Shown here: positions 10,592-18,550 of the stretch, piece after piece
Position numbering within the stretch: position 1 is the first letter of the stretch
How the letters are laid out: each line of letters opens with the position of its first letter
Assembly: GCF_000819745.1 (NCBI RefSeq)
Contig: NZ_CDDA01000017.1
Coordinates: forward strand, 6,630 to 46,371
Length of the DNA: 39,742 nucleotides
Reading direction: 5' to 3'
Origin: Aeromonas bestiarum
GTDB taxonomy: Bacteria; Pseudomonadota; Gammaproteobacteria; Enterobacterales; Aeromonadaceae
Program-made: the position numbers and the translations under genes
The notes under the pieces: generated by a model
Database searches by the model: none
What the model saw: the letters and a program-made list of their open reading frames with translations, nothing else
Told to the model about the DNA's origin: nothing

Positions 10592-11635
10592 ATGAAACGT
10601 ATTCTGGTAGTACGCAATGACAAGATTGGTGACTTCATGCTGGCCTGGCCGAGCTTTGCCATGCTCAAGTGCTCCATGGAGTGTCATGTGACTGCCCTGG
10701 TTCCTGCCTACACGGCGCCGTTGGCCCGCCTCTGTCCCTGGATCGACGAGATCATCCTGGATCCGGGTTCACGGGCCGACAAGGAACAGCAACGTGCCTT
10801 GCAAGCGCGCATCAAGGCGGCCGCCTTCGATGCCTCCATCTGCCTCTTCTCCAACTCTCGCAATGCCATGCTGGTGTGGAAGGCGCACATCCCTTACCGG
10901 CTGGCCCCTGCCACCAAGCTGGCTCAGGTGCTCTACAACCAGCGGCTGATCCAGCGTCGCTCCCGCTCCCAGAAGCCGGAGTACGAATACAACCTGGATC
11001 TGGTGCGCCGCTTCCTCGCCGACCAGCAGGTGAGCGTGGTCACGCCACAGGCGCCTTACCTCAGCTTCGATCCCCAGAGCCTGCAGCAGGTGCGCGAGCA
11101 GGTCGCCACCCGTTTGAAGCTGGATGCCAGCCGCCCCTGGCTGATGGTGCATGCCGGCAGCGGCGGTTCGGCCAACAACCTCTCCATCGAGCAGTACGCC
11201 CGCCTCATCATCAAGCTCAACCAGGCCTGCCCCGAGCTGCAGTGCATACTGACGGCGGGGCCGGGGGAGGAGAAGATCGCCGAACAGCTGGCGGCCGAGC
11301 TGCTGGCCCACGGGGGCAACGGCTGGATCTACCGCTCCGACGAGGGGCTGCCCAAGTTCTGCCAGGTGATGGCCAATGCCGCCCTGTTCGTGGCGGGCAG
11401 CACGGGGCCGCTGCACATAGCCGCGGCGCTGGACGTGCCCACCATAGGCTTCTTCCCGGCGCACCGCTCGGCCACCCCGCTGCGCTGGCGTCCGCTCAAC
11501 AGCGAGGGGCGCCACCTGGCGTTCAGCCCGCCGGAAGACAGCGATCACCCGGAAGACATGAGCCAGCTCGATCCCAAGACAATGGCGGCGGCGATCGCCC
11601 GCTGGGCACCGCCTTTCTGGCGGACAGAGAGCTGA
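10592..11635 (+). CDS. glycosyltransferase family 9, heptosyltransferase-like
   Basis: The 347-residue product begins MKRILVVRNDKIGDFMLAWP, the classic start of ADP-heptose:LPS heptosyltransferases. It carries a nucleotide-sugar-binding C-terminal half with LMVHAGSGGSANN and the STGPLHIAAAL motif. It therefore probably transfers a heptose, or a related sugar, onto the LPS inner core on the cytoplasmic face of the inner membrane. It is distinct from the WaaF-like gene at 12.7 kb; the exact linkage cannot be read from sequence, and OpsX/WaaC/WaaQ-type roles are all possible. AAAGGGA lies six bases before the ATG. It is convergent with waaE across an 11645-11666 hairpin. Confidence 0.88.
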   Translation: MKRILVVRNDKIGDFMLAWPSFAMLKCSMECHVTALVPAYTAPLARLCPWIDEIILDPGSRADKEQQRALQARIKAAAFDASICLFSNSRNAMLVWKAHIPYRLAPATKLAQVLYNQRLIQRRSRSQKPEYEYNLDLVRRFLADQQVSVVTPQAPYLSFDPQSLQQVREQVATRLKLDASRPWLMVHAGSGGSANNLSIEQYARLIIKLNQACPELQCILTAGPGEEKIAEQLAAELLAHGGNGWIYRSDEGLPKFCQVMANAALFVAGSTGPLHIAAALDVPTIGFFPAHRSATPLRWRPLNSEGRHLAFSPPEDSDHPEDMSQLDPKTMAAAIARWAPPFWRTES

Positions 11636-11644
11636 TAGCTACAA

Positions 11645-11666
11645 ACAGGGCCCTTTCGGGCCCTGT
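11645..11666. terminator. hairpin between convergent GT9 gene and waaE
   Basis: Perfect 9-bp stem ACAGGGCCC/GGGCCCTGT with loop TTTC, between two stop codons. T runs are poor on both sides, so termination may be weak or Rho-assisted. Confidence 0.6.
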
Positions 11667-11690
11667 CTCGTATGGGGGACTGCTGGCGGC

Positions 11691-12479
11691 TTACTTGTCA
11701 GCCTGATCCGGCGCCTGCGGCTGCTGGCGGATCCAGAGGTCGGCGTACTTCACGAAGGTGGAGTGGGCCGACAGTATGGCCAGCAGGAGCCCCTGCTTGC
11801 CATCGAGGAAGCCCGCCTTGAGCAGGTACATCTTGAGGAAGCAGCCCAGCGCATGCACCAGCCCCTGGCTGAGGGAGCCCTTCTTGCCACGGGCGGTGCG
11901 CTGATCGGCCCAGGCCCTGGCATAACCGGCGGACTTCACCAGATAGTGCTCCAGATCCCGGTAGGTGAAGTGGAGCAGGTCGCCATGGATATTGACGATC
12001 TTCATGTTGGCACGCACCTCTACCTTCTCGTGCACCAGCACCTCGTTGTAGCTGGTGAGCGCTTTGGGGTAGAGGCGCAGCACCCGATCCGGATACCAGC
12101 CGCTGTGACGGATGAAGCGGCCAAACACCCAGGAGAGGCGCGGGATCGAGTAGATGGTATCGCTGGCCGGGTTGGCCATGACGGTGGCGATGGCCGCTTT
12201 CAGCTCGGGAGTGAGCCGCTCGTCGGCATCCAGCCACAGCACCCACTCTGACTGGACATGGGACTGGGCGAGGCGGCGCTGGCGACCGAAGCCCGGCCAT
12301 ACCGGGTTGACGAAGAAGCGGGCGCCGAATTCGGCGGCGATGGCAGGGGTTTCGTCCTGGCTGCCTGAGTCCATGATGACGATCTCGTCCACCAGGCCAT
12401 CGAGGGAGGCGAGGCAGGCTCTCAGGTTTTCGGCTTCATTCTTGACGATCAGGACGGCCGCCAGGGTCGGTTTTTTCAC
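11691..12479 (-). CDS. waaE: LPS core beta-1,4-glucosyltransferase (WaaE/KdtX type, GT2)
   Basis: The 262-residue product is a family 2 glycosyltransferase: N-terminal [32 protein letters not shown] and the metal-binding [13 protein letters not shown], then [13 protein letters not shown] and VHEKVEV. These features and the neighbourhood with coaD and waaA fit WaaE/KdtX, which adds glucose to heptose I of the inner core in Klebsiella-type LPS. A C-terminal hydrophobic region ([24 protein letters not shown]) may attach it to the membrane. It is transcribed opposite to waaF, with 241 bases between the starts. The acceptor in this organism is inferred from the family. Confidence 0.88.
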   Translation of the reverse strand: MKKPTLAAVLIVKNEAENLRACLASLDGLVDEIVIMDSGSQDETPAIAAEFGARFFVNPVWPGFGRQRRLAQSHVQSEWVLWLDADERLTPELKAAIATVMANPASDTIYSIPRLSWVFGRFIRHSGWYPDRVLRLYPKALTSYNEVLVHEKVEVRANMKIVNIHGDLLHFTYRDLEHYLVKSAGYARAWADQRTARGKKGSLSQGLVHALGCFLKMYLLKAGFLDGKQGLLLAILSAHSTFVKYADLWIRQQPQAPDQADK

Positions 12480-12720
12480 GGATTAAGGGCTCTTGTTGGC
12501 GCCCGGCTGGCGGGCCATGCTCGAATTGGCGCCCATTCTAGCCTAAAACGGCAGGCGGAGCATGGTTCCGGCGCCTATGGTGCGTCAGTTTCAAATGGCT
12601 TCTTTTTTGGCATGAGAGCGGGTGGTACGGGGATCTTCTGTTATTTCTCGGGCCATTCTTGGGGCATAATCTCGGCCAGCAACGATTAACCGCAGGGCTT
12701 GGCCCCAAGAGACGCGTGAG

Positions 12721-13836
12721 ATGAAGATATTGGTGATCGGCCCCTCCTGGGTCGGCGACATGGTGATGTCCCAGAGCCTCTACAAGGCGATCAAGGCCAA
12801 TCACCCCGACAGCGAGCTGCATGTGATGGCGCCCGCCTGGTGTGGCGCCCTGCTGGAGCGGATGCCGGAAGTGGACAAGGCGATTCCCATGCCGCTCGGC
12901 CACGGCGACTTCAAGCTGAGCGCCCGTCGTCGGCTCGGCAAGCAGCTGGCGGCGGAGAAGTACGATCAGGCCATCATACAGCCCAACTCCATGAAGTCGG
13001 CGCTGATCCCCTGGTTTGCCAGGATCCCGGTACGCACCGGCTGGAAGGGGGAGCACCGCTTCGGCCTGCTCAACGACATGCGCAGCAACAAGTCCGCCTT
13101 CCCGCTGATGGTGGAAGCCTACCTGGCGCTGGCCTATCCCAAGGCGCAGATGAAGAGCCGGGCCGACATTCCCGTCATTCCCCATCCGTCGCTCAATGTC
13201 GATCTCATCAATCAGGGCAAGGCGCTGGAGCGGCTCGGTCTGGATCGTGCCCGCCCCGTGCTGGTGCTCTGCCCGGGGGCCGAATTCGGCCCGGCAAAGC
13301 GCTGGCCGGAAGGGCACTACGCCGTGGTGGCGCAGAAGCACCTGGATGAGGGCTGGCAGGTGTGGATCTTCGGCTCCGGCAAGGATGTGCCCGTGGCCAA
13401 CACCATTCGCGACCGGATCAATCCCCTGTCACGCCCCAATTGCCACGTGCTGGCGGGCAAGACCAGCCTGTATGAGGCGATCGACCTGATGGCGCTGGCC
13501 GGGCGGGTGATCGCCAACGATTCCGGCCTGATGCACATAGCCGCCGCCCTCAACCGGCCGCTGATCGGGGTCTATGGCTCCACCTCGCCGCTCTACACGC
13601 CGCCGCTGGCGGACAGGGTCGAGATAGTGCACACCGACATAGAGTGCCGCCCCTGCTTCAAGCGCACCTGCAAGTTCGGTCACCTCAAGTGCCTGATCGA
13701 GCTGATGCCGGAGCAGGTCATCGAGGCGGGCAGGCGGCTGGAGTGCGGCGAGTCGCCGGCTCAGCCGATCGTGCTGCAAGTGGGCGAGCCACCGCGCTTC
13801 GTCTCCGACCCGGGCAAGCGATCGGAGCCAAAATAG
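12721..13836 (+). CDS. waaF: ADP-heptose:LPS heptosyltransferase II
   Basis: Adds the second heptose to the inner core of LPS. The 371-residue GT9 product starts MKILVIGPSWVGDMVMSQSL, typical of WaaF, and has LCPGAEFGPAKRWP, IANDSGLMHIAAAL and a C-terminal cysteine cluster (IECRPCFKRTCKFGHLKC) usual in the family. waaA begins two bases after the waaF stop codon, so the pair is translationally coupled. It is divergent from waaE; the 12480-12720 gap should contain both promoters. Confidence 0.95.
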   Translation: MKILVIGPSWVGDMVMSQSLYKAIKANHPDSELHVMAPAWCGALLERMPEVDKAIPMPLGHGDFKLSARRRLGKQLAAEKYDQAIIQPNSMKSALIPWFARIPVRTGWKGEHRFGLLNDMRSNKSAFPLMVEAYLALAYPKAQMKSRADIPVIPHPSLNVDLINQGKALERLGLDRARPVLVLCPGAEFGPAKRWPEGHYAVVAQKHLDEGWQVWIFGSGKDVPVANTIRDRINPLSRPNCHVLAGKTSLYEAIDLMALAGRVIANDSGLMHIAAALNRPLIGVYGSTSPLYTPPLADRVEIVHTDIECRPCFKRTCKFGHLKCLIELMPEQVIEAGRRLECGESPAQPIVLQVGEPPRFVSDPGKRSEPK

Positions 13837-13837
13837 C

Positions 13838-15103
13838 ATGGGCTACCGGCTGCTCTACAACCTGCTGATCCACCTGGGCTTGCCGCTGGCACTGCTGGCG
13901 CTTTACAAGCCGAAGAAGGGCAAGCCCGGCTTCGGTGCACGCTGGGCCGAGCATCTGGGACGGACGCCCGCCAGCGGGCAGGAGGCGCCGCTCTGGATCC
14001 ATGCGGTGAGTGTCGGCGAGACGCTGGCCATCAGCCCCTTTATTCGCGCCCTCAAGGCCGAGCGGCCGGACCTGCCGATCCTGCTCACCACCACCACTCG
14101 CACCGGCGCCGAACAGGCAGCCAAGCTGGGCGATCTGGTGGTACATCGCTACGCGCCGCTCGACTACCCCTGGGCGGTGGCCGCCTTCCTCAAGCGCATC
14201 AAGCCGCGCGCCCTCTGGGTGATGGAGACAGAGCTGTGGCCGAATTGGCTGGTGGCCTGCGAGACGCGCCACTTGCCGGTGACCATCATCAATGCTCGCC
14301 TCTCGGAGCGATCCTGCCAGCGCTATGCCCGCTTCCAGGGGGCGTTCGACGCCTTGAGCCGGCCGCTGACCCATCTGCTCTGCCAGCATCAGGACGATGC
14401 CGACCGTTTCCATCGACTTGGCATAGGCCGCGAGCGGCTGGCGGTGACCGGCTCCATCAAGTTCGACATCCAGCTGGGGGACGAGGTGCAGGCCAAGGGG
14501 CGTGCCCTGCGCCAGCGTCTGGGACAGGACAGGCCGGTCTGGATCGCTGCCAGCACCCATCAGGGGGAGGACGAGCAGGTATTGGCGGCGTTTGACCGGG
14601 TGCTGCACAGCCACCCGCAGGCCCTGCTGATCCTGGTGCCGCGCCACCCCGAGCGCTTCGATCGGGTGGCCGAGCTGTGCGCGCCTTACGGCTGTGCGCG
14701 CCGCACCGGCGACGCCCCACTCCGCGAGACGGACAAGGTCTATCTCGGCGATACCATGGGTGAGTTGCCGCTGATGCTGGCGGCGGCCGATGTGGCCTTC
14801 GTCGGCGGCAGTCTGGTGAGGGTGGGCGGCCACAACCTGCTGGAGCCGGCGGCGCTGGGCAAGCCTTGTCTGACTGGCCCCGCCTACTTCAACTTCAGCG
14901 ACATCACCCGCCAGCTGGTGGCTCAGGGTGGTGCTGCCCTGGTGGCCGATGCCGCCGCGCTGGGGGAGAAGGTGAGCGAGCTGCTGGCCGACGAGGGCGA
15001 GCGCCGTCAGATGGGCGAACAGGCCCGCGCCGTGGTGCTGCGCAATCAGGGGGCGCTGGCACGCACCCTGTCCCACTGCCTCGCCAGCCTGGAAAACGAC
15101 TGA
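13838..15103 (+). CDS. waaA: 3-deoxy-D-manno-octulosonic acid (Kdo) transferase
   Basis: Transfers Kdo from CMP-Kdo to lipid IVA at the inner face of the inner membrane, an essential step in LPS inner-core assembly. The 421-residue product has an N-terminal hydrophobic anchor (LLYNLLIHLGLPLALLALY), the conserved HAVSVGET segment with the catalytic Glu, the VMETELWPNW motif, and a C-terminal GT-B half with GSIKFDIQ and GGHNLLEPA. The start overlaps the end of waaF almost directly. A strong bidirectional terminator follows. Kdo transfer is bifunctional in E. coli; whether that holds here cannot be read from sequence. Confidence 0.97.
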   Translation: MGYRLLYNLLIHLGLPLALLALYKPKKGKPGFGARWAEHLGRTPASGQEAPLWIHAVSVGETLAISPFIRALKAERPDLPILLTTTTRTGAEQAAKLGDLVVHRYAPLDYPWAVAAFLKRIKPRALWVMETELWPNWLVACETRHLPVTIINARLSERSCQRYARFQGAFDALSRPLTHLLCQHQDDADRFHRLGIGRERLAVTGSIKFDIQLGDEVQAKGRALRQRLGQDRPVWIAASTHQGEDEQVLAAFDRVLHSHPQALLILVPRHPERFDRVAELCAPYGCARRTGDAPLRETDKVYLGDTMGELPLMLAAADVAFVGGSLVRVGGHNLLEPAALGKPCLTGPAYFNFSDITRQLVAQGGAALVADAAALGEKVSELLADEGERRQMGEQARAVVLRNQGALARTLSHCLASLEND

Positions 15104-15124
15104 ATCCGGGCGGATGGGCACGAA

Positions 15125-15153
15125 AAAACGGAGCGCATGGCGCTCCGTTTTTG
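15125..15153. terminator. bidirectional terminator between waaA and the PTS IIC gene
   Basis: A 12-bp stem AAAACGGAGCGC/GCGCTCCGTTTT (15125-15136 with 15140-15151) has a three-base loop, with A and T runs on either side. Confidence 0.92.
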
Positions 15154-15172
15154 TTTGTCGTGGGGCTCTTGG

Positions 15173-16429
15173 TCAGCGCACGATCAGGCCAAGCAGTATG
15201 CCCACCACGCCGAAGTCGGCATCGCTGAAGGTGGTGTTGGCAAAGCCGAGATCCCCCAGCACCGGCAACAGGAACACCGGCAGGAAGGTGATCAGCAGGC
15301 CGTTGGCGAAGGCGCCAAGCAGGGCACCGCGACGACCGCCGGTAGCGTTGCCGAACACCCCGGCCGCCGCGCCGACGAAGAAGTGCGGCACCACGCCCGG
15401 GATGATGACGGTGAGCCCCAGCAGGTAGAGCAGCACCATGCCAGCCAGACCGGCGGTGAAGCTCGACAGGAAGCCGATCAGCACAGCGTTGGGGGCGTAG
15501 GGGAAGACGATGGGGCAGTCGAGCGCCGGCTTGGCGTTCGGCACCAGCTTGTCGGAGATCCCCTTGAAGGCCGGTACTATCTCGGCGATGACCATGCGCA
15601 CCCCCTGCAGGATGACGTAGACGCCAGCGGCGAAGGTGATGGATTGCATCAGGGAGAACATGAACCAGTGTTTGCCCTTGGCGACGCTGGCGACGAACTC
15701 GGGGCCGGCGAAGGCGGAGGTGATGAGGAAGATGATGCCCATGGTGAAGGAGATGGCTACCGGAGTATCGCGCAGGAACAGCAGGCTCTTGGGCACCTGC
15801 ACCTCTTCACTGCTGTGAGCCTTGTTGCCGAATTTGGCACCGATCCAGCCGGCCAGCACGTAGGAGATGGTGGAGAAGTGGCCGAGCGCCACCTCGTCGG
15901 AGCCGGTGATCTGCTTCATGTAGGGGTGGGCGAGGGCCGGGAACAGCACCATGGTGACGCCGACCACCAGGCTGCCGACCGCGATCAGCGGTATGCCGCT
16001 CATGCCGCCGGCGGAGAGGATGGCCGCCACCATCATGGACATGAAGAGGGTGTGGTGACCGGTCAGGAAGATGAATTTCCAGGGGGTGAGGCGGGCGATC
16101 AGTATGTTCACCAGCATGGCGAAGAACATGATCATCGCCATCTCCTTGCCGAACGACTGCTGGGCGATGGAGACGATGGCCTCGTTGTTGGGAACCACCC
16201 CCTTGATGCCGAAGGCGTGCTGGAAGATGGTGGCAAAATCGCCGAGGGAGTTCACCACCAGGGTGGCGCCGGCCCCCAGGATGACAAAGCCCATGATGGT
16301 CTTGACCGTGCCCTTTATGCACTCGGTCACGGGTTTCTTCTGGGCGATCAAACCGATAAGCGCGATCAGGCCGACCAGCACGGCCGGCTCCGACAGCACG
16401 TCAAACATCAGAAAATTGAAAAATTCCAT
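15173..16429 (-). CDS. PTS system IIC component, ascorbate (UlaA/SgaT) type
   Basis: Membrane permease subunit of an ascorbate-family phosphotransferase system. The 418-residue product is strongly hydrophobic with about ten or more membrane segments. It has UlaA-like stretches such as LGAGATLVVNSLGDF, LTGHHTLFMSMM, VPHFFVGAAAGVFGNATGGRRGA and DCPIVFPYAPNAV. The ATG at 16429 has GGAG six bases upstream; a TTG at 16441 is an alternative. It is the last gene of a IIA-IIB-IIC operon. No ascorbate-catabolic genes (ulaD, E, F, G) lie alongside, so the true substrate may not be ascorbate; no symbol is given. Confidence 0.9.
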   Translation of the reverse strand: MEFFNFLMFDVLSEPAVLVGLIALIGLIAQKKPVTECIKGTVKTIMGFVILGAGATLVVNSLGDFATIFQHAFGIKGVVPNNEAIVSIAQQSFGKEMAMIMFFAMLVNILIARLTPWKFIFLTGHHTLFMSMMVAAILSAGGMSGIPLIAVGSLVVGVTMVLFPALAHPYMKQITGSDEVALGHFSTISYVLAGWIGAKFGNKAHSSEEVQVPKSLLFLRDTPVAISFTMGIIFLITSAFAGPEFVASVAKGKHWFMFSLMQSITFAAGVYVILQGVRMVIAEIVPAFKGISDKLVPNAKPALDCPIVFPYAPNAVLIGFLSSFTAGLAGMVLLYLLGLTVIIPGVVPHFFVGAAAGVFGNATGGRRGALLGAFANGLLITFLPVFLLPVLGDLGFANTTFSDADFGVVGILLGLIVR

Positions 16430-16481
16430 GGTCAGCTCCAAGCAGATGGAAGAGGCGGCCCGCAGGCCGCATGGTGGATCC

Positions 16482-16769
16482 TTAGAGTGCGCCCAGTTCG
16501 CGCAGGGCGATGGAGAGCTTCTCTTTCATGGCGGCCTTGTCGACCATGTTGTCCAGCGACACCAGCCGGCCGTTGACCCCCATGCTGACGAGCTGCTCGG
16601 CGATGTCGCGGGTGGCCACGAACATCTCGGCGGTTTCACTGCCGGCGGAGGCGAGATCCCTGTGATCCACCTCGGCGGTTACATTCAGCTCCTTGAGGAT
16701 GCTCTTGATGCTCATCTCCATCATCAGGCTGGTGCCCAGGCCGTGTCCGCATACAACCAGAATTTTCAT
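16482..16769 (-). CDS. PTS system IIB component, ascorbate (UlaB) type
   Basis: Soluble phosphocarrier passing phosphate from IIA to the sugar during transport. The 95-residue product starts MKILVVCGHGLGTSLMMEM; Cys7 in the CGHGLGTS loop is the expected phosphorylation site of lactose/ascorbate-type IIB domains. AGAGGAAGAG lies just before the ATG. It is 52 bases upstream of the IIC start and 32 bases downstream of IIA, within one operon. Confidence 0.92.
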   Translation of the reverse strand: MKILVVCGHGLGTSLMMEMSIKSILKELNVTAEVDHRDLASAGSETAEMFVATRDIAEQLVSMGVNGRLVSLDNMVDKAAMKEKLSIALRELGAL

Positions 16770-16801
16770 CGTCTCTTCCTCTGTCGGGCGCAGGGCGCCG
16801 C

Positions 16802-17245
16802 TCAGTAACGCGCCAGGATGCGCAAAATATCGTTTTTTGTGTCGGCCGCCATGATGGCCGCCACGTCCTCTTCGTTCATAAACAGCTCTGCCAGCTGGGC
16901 TATGGTCTCCACGTGGGAGTTGCTGTCGCTGGCGGCCAGGGTTACCAGCAGCCGGACCGGGTCATTGCCCTCGGAGCCGAAGTTGACCCCGGTTTTCAGC
17001 ACTGTCAGCCCCAGGCCGAGGCGGTTGACTCCGTCTTCCGGGCGAGCGTGGGGCATGGCCAGGCCCGGGCCCAGCACGTAGTAGGGGCCGAGCTCCTCGT
17101 GTGAGCGAAACAGCGCCGCCACATAGGAAGGCTCTATGGTGCCGTTGGCCAGCAGGGGAGCGGTGGCGAGCTCGATGGCATGACGCCAGTCGCGGGCACC
17201 CGCTTCGATGGAAATGACCTCTTCGGTCAGCAATTGAGTCAGCAT
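16802..17245 (-). CDS. PTS system IIA component, fructose/ascorbate (UlaC) type
   Basis: Receives phosphate from HPr. The 147-residue product shows the IIA signature GPGLAMPHARPEDGV with the phosphorylated histidine at residue 66, preceded by FRSHEELGPYYVLG. It is the first gene of the PTS operon. No clear Shine-Dalgarno precedes the ATG at 17245, so the start is less certain than for the next two genes. Three palindromic operator-like elements lie 77-124 bases upstream, shared with the divergent LacI-family gene. Confidence 0.9.
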   Translation of the reverse strand: MLTQLLTEEVISIEAGARDWRHAIELATAPLLANGTIEPSYVAALFRSHEELGPYYVLGPGLAMPHARPEDGVNRLGLGLTVLKTGVNFGSEGNDPVRLLVTLAASDSNSHVETIAQLAELFMNEEDVAAIMAADTKNDILRILARY

Positions 17246-17321
17246 TGCAATGTCCGGGCTGGATAAGATGGCGCCAATCTAGCGATCTTGTCCCGCGATA
17301 ACTGTGAGCGCGATCTCGAAA

Positions 17322-17369
17322 GTTAGCGCTACCAGATAGCGCTAACATCGAACTGTGATAGCGCTATCA
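17322..17369. promoter_or_regulatory. triple palindromic operator between PTS operon and its LacI-type regulator
   Basis: The core TAGCGCTA occurs three times, at 17324-17331, 17337-17344 and 17359-17366. The third lies in a perfect 14-base palindrome TGATAGCGCTATCA (17356-17369). The first two together form a 10-bp inverted repeat GTTAGCGCTA/TAGCGCTAAC. Such even palindromes with central CG are typical LacI-family operators, and the divergent neighbour encodes such a protein. The third site also overlaps a CRP-like left half, TGTGAT at 17354-17359. Confidence 0.75.
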
Positions 17370-17497
17370 TTTCTATCATGGGAGGGATTCATCTTGCCCC
17401 GTCACTCGCTCAAAGGGGGTAAAATCCGGCTTGAGCAAATAGTCAGTGCCGCACTTTTGCCTTAAAGTGAGCACCCGTATGTCGAGGAAGGGAAGGG

Positions 17498-18520
17498 ATG
17501 TCAGAAGCGAAGAAGCGCCGTAGCACGGGTCGGGTGACCCTCAACGATGTGGCCCAGCTGGCCGGAGTGGGGGCCATGACGGTGTCCCGTGCCCTGCGCA
17601 CCCCCGAGCTGGTGTCAGACAAGATGCGCGAACGCATCGACGCCGCCGTGGATGAACTCGGCTACATTCCCAACCGGGCCGCGGGTGCGCTCGCCTCCGC
17701 CACCTCCCAGACCATAGTGGTGATAGTGCCCAGCCTGACCGAGCGCGGTTGCGGCGACATGATCGCCGGGCTGCAGCAGACCCTGCTCGATGAGGGCTAC
17801 CAGATCATGCTGGGGGATGCCCAGCACCTGAAGCTGCAGGAGGAGAGCCTGCTGACCAGCTTCTTGCAGCACAACCCGGCTGCCGTGGTGCTGTTTGGCG
17901 GCGATCCCGGCGAGACCATCCGCACCCGGCTGCTGGCGGCCCGCCTGCCGGTGGTGGAGGTGGGGGCCATGGCGCGCCAGCCCATCGATATGAATGTCGG
18001 CGTCTCCAACTTCGATGCCGGCTATCAGCTGACCCGTCACCTCATAGAGCGCGGTTATCGCAACATAGGCTTTCTCTGCGCCCGCCAGGAGCAGTGGATG
18101 CTGCAACAGCGCATGCAGGGCTGGCAGAAGGCGCTGCTGGACAACTACCTCTCCCCCGATGCCATCATCAACACCTCTGAGCTGCCGAGTTTCAGCACGG
18201 GCGCGGCCATGCTGGGGGAGTTTCTGTTGCGCTGGCCCGAGCTGGATGCGCTGGTGTGCGTCAACGACGAGCTGGCGGCCGGGGTGTTGTTCGAATGTCA
18301 GCGTCGCCACCTGAGCGTGCCTGGCAAGCTCGCCATCGCCGGCTTCGACGATCTGGACGTGGCGCGCGCCTGTTATCCGGCGCTCACCTCGGTCCGGATC
18401 CCCTATCGCCAAATGGGGCAGGAGGCGGCCGAGCTTATCTTGCGCCAGCTGGCTGGCGACCCCGTCATGGGCACGGCCCTGACCCTGGATTTTCAACTGC
18501 AGAAGCGTCAAAGCAGCTGA
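17498..18520 (+). CDS. LacI-family transcriptional regulator, GntR(gluconate)-like
   Basis: The 340-residue product has an N-terminal LacI helix-turn-helix (VTLNDVAQLAGVGAMTVSRA) and hinge helix (GYIPNRAAGALASATS), then a periplasmic-binding-protein-like effector domain with VCVNDELAAGVLFECQRR and IAGFDDLDVARA. Its general sequence resembles E. coli GntR more than LacI. GGAAGGG precedes the ATG. It is divergent from the PTS operon, with operator-like palindromes between, so it most likely represses that operon and itself. E. coli ascorbate PTS genes are instead controlled by UlaR, a DeoR-family protein. The effector is unknown. Confidence 0.9.
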   Translation: MSEAKKRRSTGRVTLNDVAQLAGVGAMTVSRALRTPELVSDKMRERIDAAVDELGYIPNRAAGALASATSQTIVVIVPSLTERGCGDMIAGLQQTLLDEGYQIMLGDAQHLKLQEESLLTSFLQHNPAAVVLFGGDPGETIRTRLLAARLPVVEVGAMARQPIDMNVGVSNFDAGYQLTRHLIERGYRNIGFLCARQEQWMLQQRMQGWQKALLDNYLSPDAIINTSELPSFSTGAAMLGEFLLRWPELDALVCVNDELAAGVLFECQRRHLSVPGKLAIAGFDDLDVARACYPALTSVRIPYRQMGQEAAELILRQLAGDPVMGTALTLDFQLQKRQSS

Positions 18521-18550
18521 TCCCGTTTCACACTCATCAAAGAGGCAACC

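Noticed and set aside
15137..16576. 479-codon His/Gly/Asp-rich open frame opposite the PTS IIC gene
   Set aside because: Its composition is the reverse complement of membrane-protein codons; the IIC reading is the real one.
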